Source: Gemmatimonadota bacterium (GTDB lineage: Bacteria; Gemmatimonadota; Gemmatimonadetes; Gemmatimonadales; Gemmatimonadaceae). From it: a stretch of 64,000 nt of DNA. Positions within the stretch are counted from its first letter, which is position 1; each line of letters opens with the position of its first letter. A program made the position numbers and the translations under genes. The notes beneath the pieces are model-generated. The model searched no databases, had not been told where the DNA came from, and worked only from the letters and a program-made list of their open reading frames with translations. This document shows, one piece after another, positions 56,344-64,000 of this stretch. The DNA is taken from contig JAQBYI010000004.1 of assembly GCA_027622655.1 (NCBI GenBank), positions 1 to 64,000 of the forward strand. The letters run 5' to 3'.

Positions 56344-56731
56344 ATGGCGGAATCATCGCAGGTCCTGGGCGTCGCGCAGATCGCGATCACGGTGAGCGAC
56401 GTACCTCGCGCGATTGCGTTCTATCGCGACCAGGTTGGACTTCCACAGTTGCCCATCCCGGCACCGCCTACGATGGGATTTCTTTCGATGGGCGACGTGC
56501 GGCTGATGATCTCTCAGCCCGAGCCCGGCTTCACTCCAGGCGGCGGCACCGTGGTTTAGTATGAAGGTCGGAGACATCATGGCGACAGCCGCTTCCATGA
56601 AAGAGAACGGCGTACCGTTCACCGGCGATCCACATCTCATTGCGAAGCTTCCCGACCGGGAAATATGGCTCGCCGAGTTTCGCGATCCCGACGGAAGTGC
56701 GGTCGCCTTGATGAGCGAAGTCGAGACATGA
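56344..56731 (+). pseudogene. Frameshifted glyoxalase/VOC protein
   Basis: The frame from ATG 56344 reads the start of a vicinal-oxygen-chelate protein (VAQIAITVSDVPRAIAFYRD, then FLSMGDVRLMIS) and ends at TAG 56557-56559 right after GGGTVV. From 56561 a +1 frame continues the same protein (VGDIMATAASMKENGVPF, then WLAEFRDPDGSAVALMSEV) to TGA 56729. One extra base around 56557-56560 restores the reading. Both metal-binding glutamate regions exist but in different frames. It lies between the divergent marR and tetR. Sequencing error is possible. Confidence 0.85.
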
Positions 56732-56828
56732 CTTGATGTTAGGCGGATATTCGGATCGCTGAAACGGCGCCGAATCACTCGCCTCGTCGCACTGACTCTC
56801 TGGTCAAAATAGCTAACCAGTCACCCCG

Positions 56829-56862
56829 TTGCGCGCAAGCAGGCACTTGCATAGAATGCAAG
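56829..56862 (+). promoter_or_regulatory. Promoter and TetR operator of the efflux operon
   Basis: TTGCGC (56829) and TAGAAT (56852) are 17 bases apart. The -10 lies in the inverted repeat CTTGCAT-AGA-ATGCAAG (56846-56862). A second, weaker pair CTGGT and ACCAG (56800-56820) lies upstream. The layout suggests autorepression by the TetR protein and control of the efflux genes. Confidence 0.65.
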
Positions 56863-56896
56863 CGCATACTTGCACTCACTCTCCACGGGTTTACTG

Positions 56897-57502
56897 ATGG
56901 CTCTTCCGACACGCGAACACATCTTGAGCGCCGCTGCGCGCCTCTATGCCGAGCATGGTTTCCGGGGAACGACAACGCGAGCGATCGCCGAATCGGCCGG
57001 CGTGAATGAAGTCACGCTCTTTCGGCTGTTTGGAAGCAAGGAAACACTGATCATCGAAGCCATGCGCGTGCATGGCGTGCCGGTGCATGTGGGAACGCTT
57101 CCGGAAGTTCCGCTGGATCCAGCGAAAGAGCTGACTTCATGGGCGACTCAGACGAGCACGGTGCTCCTCTCGATGCGTTCCATGATTGTCCAGGCGATGA
57201 GCGACGCTGAGCATCACCCCGAAATGCCGAAGTGCGTCGCTCGCGGCGCCGACGCCGCGTTCGACGCGATTCACAGCTATCTCGACCGTGTGCGTGAGCA
57301 CGGCTTCATCCCCACAGACGCCGAAACACATAACGCCGGCGGAATGCTCATCAGTTCGCTCTTTCACGACGCGATGTCGCGCGAAGTCATGCCGCAGTTC
57401 TTTCCGCCGATCGCCGACGCGCCGGCCACGTACGCGCGCCTTTGTCTCCGAGCGTTGCAGTACGACCCATCGAAATCCGCCGCGCAGCGGCGCGCTTCCT
57501 GA
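56897..57502 (+). CDS. TetR-family repressor
   Basis: A 201-aa regulator starting at ATG 56897. REHILSAAARLYAEHGFRGTTTRAIAESAGVN and TLFRLFGSKETL form the TetR helix-turn-helix; the C-terminal ligand domain is variable. It precedes tolC by 35 bases and probably represses the whole efflux operon, being released by an efflux substrate. Confidence 0.9.
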   Translation: MALPTREHILSAAARLYAEHGFRGTTTRAIAESAGVNEVTLFRLFGSKETLIIEAMRVHGVPVHVGTLPEVPLDPAKELTSWATQTSTVLLSMRSMIVQAMSDAEHHPEMPKCVARGADAAFDAIHSYLDRVREHGFIPTDAETHNAGGMLISSLFHDAMSREVMPQFFPPIADAPATYARLCLRALQYDPSKSAAQRRAS

Positions 57503-57537
57503 TGCCTTCCCTGATCCATCAACCGACGCATCCATAT

Positions 57538-59013
57538 ATGCCCAGGATTTTCAAACGACTCTTCGGCGCGATGGTTCTTTCGTCCGCCATCACCATGCCC
57601 GCTTTTACGCAGGGCGCGGCGGCAATGAACATCTCGCTTGCCGACGCGCTTCGTCTGGCGGCCGGCGTATCGCACGCCGTGCGCTCGGCAGATGCCGGTG
57701 TGCTTCGCGCGCGAGGCATGCAGTCGCAGGCGCGGGCGCAGTACTTCCCGCAACTGACTGCATCCGCTGGCTATCAACGGACACTGCAGAGCCAGTTTCA
57801 GGAGATCTCCAAGCGCGACCAGCCTTCTGGCGGCTCGTCAGGCGGCGGGAGCGACACTTCGAGTTCCGGAACCGACTTTGGCTCCATCGGCAAGATCTTC
57901 GCGTCGCCGGTGACTCAGACCATCGCGCTCAATTTTTCTCAGAGCATCTTCACTGCCGGTCGGCTTCGGGCGTCGAATGCTGCGGCTGGCGCGGCCCGCA
58001 CTGCGGCCGACATCGGCCTCGACGCGGCTCGTGCGCAAATGGTGCTCGACGTCGCCCAAGCATACTACGATGCCGTCGCGGCCGGACAGCTAGCCGAAAT
58101 CGCCGACAGTACGCTCGCACAGGCGGAACGTTCGCTGCTGCACACTTCGCTCGCGTACGAAGTGGGATCGGCGTCGGAGTTCGACATGCTTCGTGCCCGC
58201 GTGGCGCGCGACAACCAGCGTCCCGTCGTGATTCAGAGTCGTGGCAACCGCAGTGTGGCGATGCTCCGAGTACGGCAGCTGCTGGGCATTCCGCTATCAC
58301 AGCAAATCGCCCTCACCACCACGATCCGTGATGAAGGCGCCGCGGTGGCCGCCGGGCCGATGACGCTCGATCGCGTCATCGAGATTCCCGGAACCGATCG
58401 CACTGTCATGCCAGATACGTCGGCGACGCGGCGATCCAGCGTGCGCCAGGCGGCAGCGAACGTGACCGCGCAACGCGCCGCGCTGCGTGCGGCCAACTGG
58501 CAGCGCCTTCCCTCGCTGCAGGTCACGTCCGCGTATCAGCGGTTCGGTTACCCAACTGACGGTGCAGTCTTTCCGAATTCGCTCGGACTGTTCTATCCGA
58601 ACTGGACGGTCACGGCGGGCTTTTCATTCCCGCTTCTCACGGGCGGCCGCCTTACGGGCGACCGCTTGGTCGCCGAGGCGAACCTCACCGAAGCCGAGGA
58701 GTCGCTGGCGCAGGCAAGAGAGTTCGCCGCACTCGACGCCAGTACGGCGGTGGTTCAGCTGGAACAGTCTCAGGCGGCGTACGCGGCCAGCGTGGGCACA
58801 GATGAGCAGGCTGCAAAAGCGTACAGCATTGCCGAAGTGCGACAGCAGGAAGGCATTTCAACGCAGGTGGAGCTGCAGCAGGCACGCACTCAGTACGAAC
58901 AGGCGCGCCTCAATCGCGTCGTCGCGGCGCGAGATCTTGAACTCGCACGACTGAAAGTCGCTTTGCTCAAGGACCTTCCGCTTACTCCAACGACAACTAC
59001 AAGCAGACGGTGA
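57538..59013 (+). CDS. TolC-family outer-membrane efflux channel
   Basis: About 491 aa from ATG 57538, which begins a signal peptide (MVLSSAITMPAFTQ); ATG 57502 overlapping the tetR stop is an alternative. MNISLADALRLAAGVSHAVR is the typical start, and two helical repeats end in blocks such as AYYDAVAAGQLAEIADSTL, VGSASEFDMLRARVA and QARTQYEQARLNRVVAARDLEL. It forms the outer-membrane duct of the tripartite pump with the next two genes. A Gly/Ser-rich loop lies around residues 100-115. Confidence 0.88.
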   Translation: MPRIFKRLFGAMVLSSAITMPAFTQGAAAMNISLADALRLAAGVSHAVRSADAGVLRARGMQSQARAQYFPQLTASAGYQRTLQSQFQEISKRDQPSGGSSGGGSDTSSSGTDFGSIGKIFASPVTQTIALNFSQSIFTAGRLRASNAAAGAARTAADIGLDAARAQMVLDVAQAYYDAVAAGQLAEIADSTLAQAERSLLHTSLAYEVGSASEFDMLRARVARDNQRPVVIQSRGNRSVAMLRVRQLLGIPLSQQIALTTTIRDEGAAVAAGPMTLDRVIEIPGTDRTVMPDTSATRRSSVRQAAANVTAQRAALRAANWQRLPSLQVTSAYQRFGYPTDGAVFPNSLGLFYPNWTVTAGFSFPLLTGGRLTGDRLVAEANLTEAEESLAQAREFAALDASTAVVQLEQSQAAYAASVGTDEQAAKAYSIAEVRQQEGISTQVELQQARTQYEQARLNRVVAARDLELARLKVALLKDLPLTPTTTTSRR

Positions 59014-59014
59014 A

Positions 59015-59077
59015 CGGTTGACGGCCCACGGCTATCGGTCGTGCAAACCGACAGCCGTCAGCCGTGAGCTGTCAACC
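59015..59077. repeat. Dispersed hairpin repeat, copy C
   Basis: Begins two bases after the tolC stop. GGTTGAC (59016-59022) pairs with GTCAACC (59071-59077), CACGGCT with AGCCGTG, and the loop region carries CGGTCGTGC and ACCGACAG as in copy B. Inside an operon, so it may attenuate or stabilise mRNA between tolC and the adaptor. Confidence 0.72.
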
Positions 59078-59117
59078 CGGCTTCGATCTTCCAACCATCC
59101 GATCCTCGAATCTCCCA

Positions 59118-60239
59118 ATGCGAACTCGCATCACCATCCCGCTCATCGCCATCGTTGCACTCGTTACCGCCTGCGGCGGCGAGGGCGCCATGGCCGATAC
59201 ACCGGTAGCTACGACGGTGAACATCAGCCCCGGCAACATCACGCTCGTTGTCACGGACACGATCACCAGCGGCCCGGCGTTTTCAGGAACGCTCGTGGCC
59301 GACCGCACAGCTTCAATCCGCGCCGAGGTGGCCGGCTCCGTGATCGCCGTGTTCCTTGATCCGGGCTCGCGCGTAACCAAGGGCACGCCGCTTGTTCGAA
59401 TTGACGATTCCGGAATTCGCGACGCGGTGCTCTCGGCGAAGAGCGGCGTGACGCAGGCCGACCTGGCCAATGACATCGCGCGACGAGAGCAGGAGCGCGC
59501 GGAGAAACTGCTGGCCGTCGGTGCGGTGGCGCAGAACGTAGTCGAAATGGCTCGGCGCTCAGCGCTGGGTGCGCAGGCGTCGCTCGACGACGCCAAGGCA
59601 CGGCTCGCAAACGCCCAGAAGAATCTCGACAACACGATCGTGAAGGCGCCGTATGACGGTGTGGTCAGCGAACGCATGGTGAGTCCTGGCGACATCGTTG
59701 CGCCCGGCTCGCCGTTGGTCACGGTTGTTGACCCGAGCACGATGCGATTGGAGGGTGCGGTACCGGCCGATCAGTTGGGAGCGATTCGCATTGGTGCGCC
59801 AGTGAGCTTCACAGTGACCGGCTATCCCGGACGCGCATTCACCGGGACGATCAGCAACATCTATCCGACCGCGGACCCTGGCACGCGGCAGGTCCGCCTC
59901 TACGCGCGCATCCCGAATACCGGCCGCGGCCTGGTGGCGGGTCTATTCGCCACCGGGCGCATCGCGAGCACGTCGCACTCGGGGCTCGTGGTTCCGCTCA
60001 CGGCAATCGACGAGCGTGGGCTCAAGCCCACCGTCACGCGACTGACCGACGGCAAGGCCGAGATCGTCGAAGTGACGCTAGGTACGCGCGACGATGCGAC
60101 TGAGCATATCGAAATCACGGCCGGCGTAGTCGAGGGCGACACGCTCCTCGTCGGCGCAACGGCCGGCATCACCCCCGGAACGTTGGTTCGCATAACGAGC
60201 GGCGATCGGGCTGCCGCCGCCCCGCCAACCAAGCCGTAG
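59118..60239 (+). CDS. RND efflux adaptor (periplasmic lipoprotein)
   Basis: A 373-aa membrane-fusion protein from ATG 59118; the signal (IPLIAIVALVTAC) ends in a lipobox. The lipoyl-like halves are AEVAGSVIAVFLDPGSRVTKGTPLVRID and NTIVKAPYDGVVSERMVSPGDIVAPGSPLV, flanking a coiled-coil hairpin (QADLANDIARREQERAEKL). VTGYPGRAFTGTISNIYP is the beta-barrel part. It links the RND pump to the TolC-like channel. Confidence 0.9.
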   Translation: MRTRITIPLIAIVALVTACGGEGAMADTPVATTVNISPGNITLVVTDTITSGPAFSGTLVADRTASIRAEVAGSVIAVFLDPGSRVTKGTPLVRIDDSGIRDAVLSAKSGVTQADLANDIARREQERAEKLLAVGAVAQNVVEMARRSALGAQASLDDAKARLANAQKNLDNTIVKAPYDGVVSERMVSPGDIVAPGSPLVTVVDPSTMRLEGAVPADQLGAIRIGAPVSFTVTGYPGRAFTGTISNIYPTADPGTRQVRLYARIPNTGRGLVAGLFATGRIASTSHSGLVVPLTAIDERGLKPTVTRLTDGKAEIVEVTLGTRDDATEHIEITAGVVEGDTLLVGATAGITPGTLVRITSGDRAAAAPPTKP

Positions 60240-60260
60240 GCACACAAGGATATCGCAGCC

Positions 60261-63200
60261 ATGTTCATCTCTGATTTCGCCATCAAGAAGCCGATCGTCA
60301 CTGTTGTGTCCATGGTGGCGCTCGTGGTGTTCGGATTGTTCGCGCTGGGCCAACTGCAGACCGACGAATTTCCGGATGTCGTTCAGCCCATCATAAACGT
60401 CGCGATTCCGTACCCCGGCGCCTCACCCGACGTGGTGGAGCGTGAAGTACTCGACCGCGTCGAAGAGGCGATCTCCGGCATCTCGGGGCTGGACCGGATG
60501 CAAGGCACCGCCCAGGATGGTTTTGCCAATGTGACGGCGACCTTCGTATTCGAGAAAGACATTCAGCAGGCCTCGCAGGATATTCGCGACAAGATCTCGT
60601 CGATTCGCGACCAGCTGCCGGCAGAAATCAAGGAGCCGATTCTTTCGCGATTCGACCCGCAGGACCAGGCGATCGTTCAGTTGTCGCTCAATTCCCGGAC
60701 GCTCGACGCGCCGAGTCTCACGCGGATCGCCGATCCGGGCATCACGAAGGAACTCCGGTCGATTCCCGGAGTGGCCGATGCAGCCGTCGTGGGCGGTGTG
60801 CAGCGCGAACTCACGGTCGAAATCCGGCCCAACGCGATGCGCGCGGCAGGCATCAGCGTCGGCCAGCTCGTGCAGGCGCTGCAGGCGCAGAATCTCGCTG
60901 TGCCGGTCGGCAAGCTCACAGGCACGCTCGACGAGCGCTCAATCCGTCTGCGTGGCAAGCTCGAGACGCCCGAAGACTTTCTCGGGCTCGTGGTTGCCGA
61001 ACGGAATGGCCGCACGATTCGCCTCGGCGAGGTTGCGACGGCTCGCGATGGCACGGCCGAACCGACATCCGCTGCGTTGTTCAGCGGCGCGGATGCCATC
61101 GGCATCCTGGTCAAAAAATCAAAGGGATACAGCACGTCCGCCGTCTCGCGCGAAGTGCTCGCGGCCGTGGAGGCAATTCGGTTGACGCTCCCGCCGGGCA
61201 CGAACATCGACATCGTGCAGAACTCCGGTGAGCGCGTGGAGTCATCGGTGCGAAACGTGAACGAAGCGCTGCTCGAAGGCGCTGCGCTCACCGTGCTCGT
61301 CGTGTTCGTCTTCCTGAACTCGTGGCGCTCAACGGTGATCACCGGCCTGGCACTTCCTGTGTCGGTGATCTCGGCGTTCATCGCCGTGTGGGCGTTCGGC
61401 TTCACGCTCAACACGATGTCGCTGCTTGGACTCTCGCTGGCGATCGGCATCCTGATCGACGACGCGATCGTGGTACGCGAAAACATCGTGCGACACATCG
61501 AAATGGGGAAGGATCATTTCCGCGCGTCGCACGAAGGCACCGACGAGATCGGACTCGCCGTGACCGCGACCACGTTTTCGATTGTCGCGGTATTCATCCC
61601 CATTGGTTTCATGGGCGATGTGCCGGGGCAGTGGTTCAAGCCGTTCGCGTTGACGATCGCGTGCGCGGTGCTGGTGTCACTCTTCGTGAGCTTCTCACTC
61701 GACCCCATGCTCTCGGCGTACTGGGCCGATCCGCAAACCGAGGCGCACGAACGGCGGAACCCGATCGCACGTGCGCTGGACCGGTTCAACAACTGGTTCA
61801 ACGCCCAGGCCGATCGCTACACCCGCGTCATCGGATGGGCTCTCGATCACCGCTGGTCCATGGCAACGCTCGCCGTAACGGCGTTCGTCGGCGCGCTCTG
61901 GCTGCAGGCGACGTACGGCGGATTCGGATTCGTGCCGGACTCGGATCGGAGCGAAGTGTTCGTCGAGGTGCAGACGCCGCCGGGTTCGAACCTGGAGTAC
62001 ACAAAAATGAAAACCGAGGAGGCCGCCCAGATCGCACGCAGGCACGCCGATCTTGTGCGGTACACGTTTTCGACCATCGGCGCGAGCACCATCGCGATTC
62101 CCGGCGCGAGCATAAGCGCAGGTGATCTCGGAAGTATGTATGTGCGAATGCGGCCGAAAGCCGAGCGTTCGGTGAGCCAGTATGAGTTGGGCGAAATTTT
62201 GCGCGACGAAATGAAACAGATCGGCGGCGCGACGGTGTCGGTGTTCACCAGCGGATTTGGCGGCGCGCGCAAGCAGATTCAGCTCGAACTCCGCGGCAAG
62301 GACGCCACCGTGCTCGGCCAGCTCGCCGATTCTGTTCTGGCGATTGTTCGCGCGATTCCGGGCGCCGTTGACGTGGGTCTCTCGACGAAAGGCCAGAAGC
62401 CGGAACTTGAGATCCAGTTGAATCGCGAACTTGCCGGATCGATGGGGATCACCGTGGGACAGGTTGCGCAGGCGCTGCGCCCGGCGTTCGCAGGCGTTGA
62501 CGCCGGCGACTGGGTCGATCCGGCGGGTGAGAACCGAAAAGTGCGAGTGCGGCTGGCGCCTGAGTCGCGCCGCCGCATGACGGACATCGAGCAGATTCCG
62601 ATCGTCATTGGCGGACAGCAGGGTGCTCCGCAGCGCGTGATGCCGCTTGGCCAGATCGCTTCAATCCGTCCAGCGCTTGGACCTGCCGTCATCAGTCACC
62701 TCGATCGCGAAAACGTGATCGTGATCGAATCGAATACTCAGGGCCGATCGCTCGGCGAGGTCAATTCGTCAATCCAGACGGCGATCGCCGGGCTGACGCT
62801 GCCAGCGGGCTATCGGTTTTCGTCCGGCGGCGAGGTCCGCGACCAGCAGAAGGTGTTCAGCAAGATGCTGGCGGCAATGGGCATTGCTGTGTTGCTCATG
62901 TACCTCATCCTGGTCGTGCAGTTTGGATCGTTCGTGGAACCGATCGCGATCATGGTCTCACTGCCGCTGTCTTTGATCGGCGTCGTGCTCGCATTGCTGA
63001 TCACCGGCGACACGCTGAACATCATGTCCCTCATCGGCGTGCTGATGTTGATGGGCATTGTCGCCAAAAACGCGATTCTGCTCATCGACTTCGCCAAATG
63101 GGGCCAGGAGGCAGGCAAGGACCGACGAACAGCCCTCATCGAAGCTGGCCGAGTCCGGCTCCGTCCAATCATGATGACCACGATTGCGCTTATTGCCGGC

Positions 63201-63437
63201 ATGATTCCGGTGGCCCTGGGCAACGGCGAAGGCGCCGATTTTCGCGCTCCGCTCGGCCGCGCCATCATTGGCGGTGTGATCACGTCCACGTTCCTCACGC
63301 TACTCGTGATTCCGACCGTGTATGAGATTCTTGACGACTGGCGGATCAAGTTCAGCGCAATATTCAAGTTTCCCGAACGGCCGACCACAGAGGAGTACGC
63401 GATTCCGCGCGAGGCACGGGCGTCCGTAAAGTCGTGA
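60261..63437 (+). CDS. RND efflux pump, AcrB/HAE1-type
   Basis: A 1058-aa inner-membrane proton antiporter. FISDFAIKKPIVTVVSMVAL is TM1, FPDVVQPIINVAIPYPGASP the start of the porter domain, LSLAIGILIDDAIVVRENIVRH is TM4 with the proton-relay Asp-Asp, and SLIGVLMLMGIVAKNAILLIDFA the TM10-11 block with the relay lysine region. Length and the two internally repeated halves are normal. With the adaptor and TolC-type channel it exports drugs or toxic lipophiles. Confidence 0.92.
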   Translation: MFISDFAIKKPIVTVVSMVALVVFGLFALGQLQTDEFPDVVQPIINVAIPYPGASPDVVEREVLDRVEEAISGISGLDRMQGTAQDGFANVTATFVFEKDIQQASQDIRDKISSIRDQLPAEIKEPILSRFDPQDQAIVQLSLNSRTLDAPSLTRIADPGITKELRSIPGVADAAVVGGVQRELTVEIRPNAMRAAGISVGQLVQALQAQNLAVPVGKLTGTLDERSIRLRGKLETPEDFLGLVVAERNGRTIRLGEVATARDGTAEPTSAALFSGADAIGILVKKSKGYSTSAVSREVLAAVEAIRLTLPPGTNIDIVQNSGERVESSVRNVNEALLEGAALTVLVVFVFLNSWRSTVITGLALPVSVISAFIAVWAFGFTLNTMSLLGLSLAIGILIDDAIVVRENIVRHIEMGKDHFRASHEGTDEIGLAVTATTFSIVAVFIPIGFMGDVPGQWFKPFALTIACAVLVSLFVSFSLDPMLSAYWADPQTEAHERRNPIARALDRFNNWFNAQADRYTRVIGWALDHRWSMATLAVTAFVGALWLQATYGGFGFVPDSDRSEVFVEVQTPPGSNLEYTKMKTEEAAQIARRHADLVRYTFSTIGASTIAIPGASISAGDLGSMYVRMRPKAERSVSQYELGEILRDEMKQIGGATVSVFTSGFGGARKQIQLELRGKDATVLGQLADSVLAIVRAIPGAVDVGLSTKGQKPELEIQLNRELAGSMGITVGQVAQALRPAFAGVDAGDWVDPAGENRKVRVRLAPESRRRMTDIEQIPIVIGGQQGAPQRVMPLGQIASIRPALGPAVISHLDRENVIVIESNTQGRSLGEVNSSIQTAIAGLTLPAGYRFSSGGEVRDQQKVFSKMLAAMGIAVLLMYLILVVQFGSFVEPIAIMVSLPLSLIGVVLALLITGDTLNIMSLIGVLMLMGIVAKNAILLIDFAKWGQEAGKDRRTALIEAGRVRLRPIMMTTIALIAGMIPVALGNGEGADFRAPLGRAIIGGVITSTFLTLLVIPTVYEILDDWRIKFSAIFKFPERPTTEEYAIPREARASVKS

Positions 63438-63507
63438 GTGCTCGCCGGGAGCGCATCAAGTGAACACCGGCAGGCGCCGGGCGTAAGTACCGGGTACGAA
63501 CAAGAAA

Positions 63508-63529
63508 AAGGCGGGGAGCTCCCCGCCTT
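63508..63529. terminator. Bidirectional terminator
   Basis: Perfect 11-base arms meeting without spacer (AAGGCGGGGAG and its complement), preceded by an A-tract and followed by TTCTC, between the convergent RND gene and the Spy-like gene. A-tract on one side gives a U-run to minus-strand transcripts. Confidence 0.75.
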
Positions 63530-63554
63530 CTCGTTCGGACCTGCCTGCTTTGCC

Positions 63555-64000
63555 TTACGGCGTGCGCGGCGGGTGCTCAGGCCTGTGTGCTTCAAGCCAT
63601 TCGCGCTGTGCCTGCGTCAGCACACCCTGAATGGCTGTGCGCAATGCCGCTGCAGCCGCGCGAACTCGTTCGGCTGCGGGCTTTGCACCTTCGAGGATCG
63701 TCTTGACATCGTCGCGGCTCGCTCCGCCCTGCCGTGCCGTGCGGGCGGCGGTGTGTGCGGCCTTCATCGCGGCGATGTCGTCGGTATTCGCAGCTCTGAA
63801 CGCTGTTACGAGCACCGTGATCTGCGCTTTCTGTTCGACCGTCAGTTTCAGTTCGTCGGGGAGCGCCGCTCCTGGTCCGCGGCCGTTGGACGCACTGGCG
63901 GGGGCTCTGCCAAAGGGCATTCCCGCCATGAAGGGCGCGCCGCCGCGCTCACCGAACGGTCCGCCCGGCAGGCCCTGAGTCGCGGCGAACGTCACTACAA
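63555..64000 (-). CDS. Spy/CpxP-like periplasmic protein, 5' end outside window
   Basis: At least 146 residues; the N-terminus, probably a signal peptide, lies beyond the window edge. LTVEQKAQITVLV and LTQAQREWLEAH are the two LTxxQ motifs of the Spy/CpxP family, separated by Ala/Arg-rich helices. A Gly/Pro-rich part precedes them. Family members are periplasmic chaperone or metal/stress-related proteins, and it may respond to the same envelope stress as the convergent efflux system. Confidence 0.65.
   Translation of the reverse strand, partial: VVTFAATQGLPGGPFGERGGAPFMAGMPFGRAPASASNGRGPGAALPDELKLTVEQKAQITVLVTAFRAANTDDIAAMKAAHTAARTARQGGASRDDVKTILEGAKPAAERVRAAAAALRTAIQGVLTQAQREWLEAHRPEHPPRTP

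Overview
The window is a high-GC, densely coded stretch of a chromosome. No rRNA, tRNA or other lineage marker is present. The gene content resembles Gemmatimonadota: several secreted amidohydrolases carrying TolB/PD40-type beta-propellers, a Ser/Thr kinase with a long C-terminal TPR-like region, M20 peptidase paralogues in tandem, and membrane-bound spermidine-synthase-like proteins. That placement is an inference from gene style. The organism is diderm, because a TolC-AcrA-AcrB-type efflux system and many signal peptides or lipoboxes are visible.

Layout. 1-9.2 kb: secreted TPR protein, lipoprotein, EamA transporter, a LIC_10091-like lipoprotein, a propeller-amidohydrolase and a DEAD-box helicase. 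9.2-12.9 kb: an N-terminal third of PEP carboxylase whose stop overlaps the start of a homospermidine synthase gene, followed by an overlapping ornithine-decarboxylase-like gene (polyamine unit). 12.9-16.8 kb: a CPxCG protein and a second propeller-amidohydrolase. 16.9-18.7 kb: a gene graveyard with the N-terminus of an APC permease and a KatG lacking its heme half. 18.7-22.2 kb: an accessory island with an autoregulated HTH/DUF6036 nucleotidyltransferase pair behind AT-rich palindromes, a nine-unit 42-bp repeat array, a basic 222-aa orphan, and a two-gene toxin-antitoxin-like pair.

22.3-27.1 kb: a three-gene operon for a 2-oxoacid:ferredoxin oxidoreductase and its flavin/Fe-S electron-transfer partner. 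27.2-28.5 kb: MazEF-type module with a palindromic operator, and a TMEM175-like channel. 28.5-36.4 kb: two M20 amidohydrolase paralogues, the kinase, and an APC permease. 36.4-37.2 kb: membrane-protein and ORF6N remnants. 37.2-43.6 kb: a tight reductive pyrimidine catabolism operon (mmsA, preA, dihydropyrimidinase, NCS1 transporter, beta-ureidopropionase). 43.7-46.7 kb: gamma-glutamyltransferase fused to a propeller.

46.8-47.4 kb: the most striking locus, an AhpD-like peroxidase-related gene with an in-frame TGA exactly at the second position of its CxxC motif, followed at SECIS distance by a strong hairpin. This is a probable selenoprotein. 47.5-56.3 kb: cyclophilin with a 9-bp tandem repeat in its signal peptide, an Lrp regulator divergent from a Cys/Met PLP enzyme, N-acyl-D-amino-acid deacylase, spermidine-synthase-like membrane fusion and a MarR regulator. 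56.3-63.4 kb: frameshifted VOC gene, then tetR-tolC-adaptor-RND permease. 63.5-64 kb: a Spy-like gene running off the end.

Three related hairpin repeats (25.2, 52.6 and 59.0 kb) lie between genes. Gene functions are assigned from motifs read by eye; no database search was possible.
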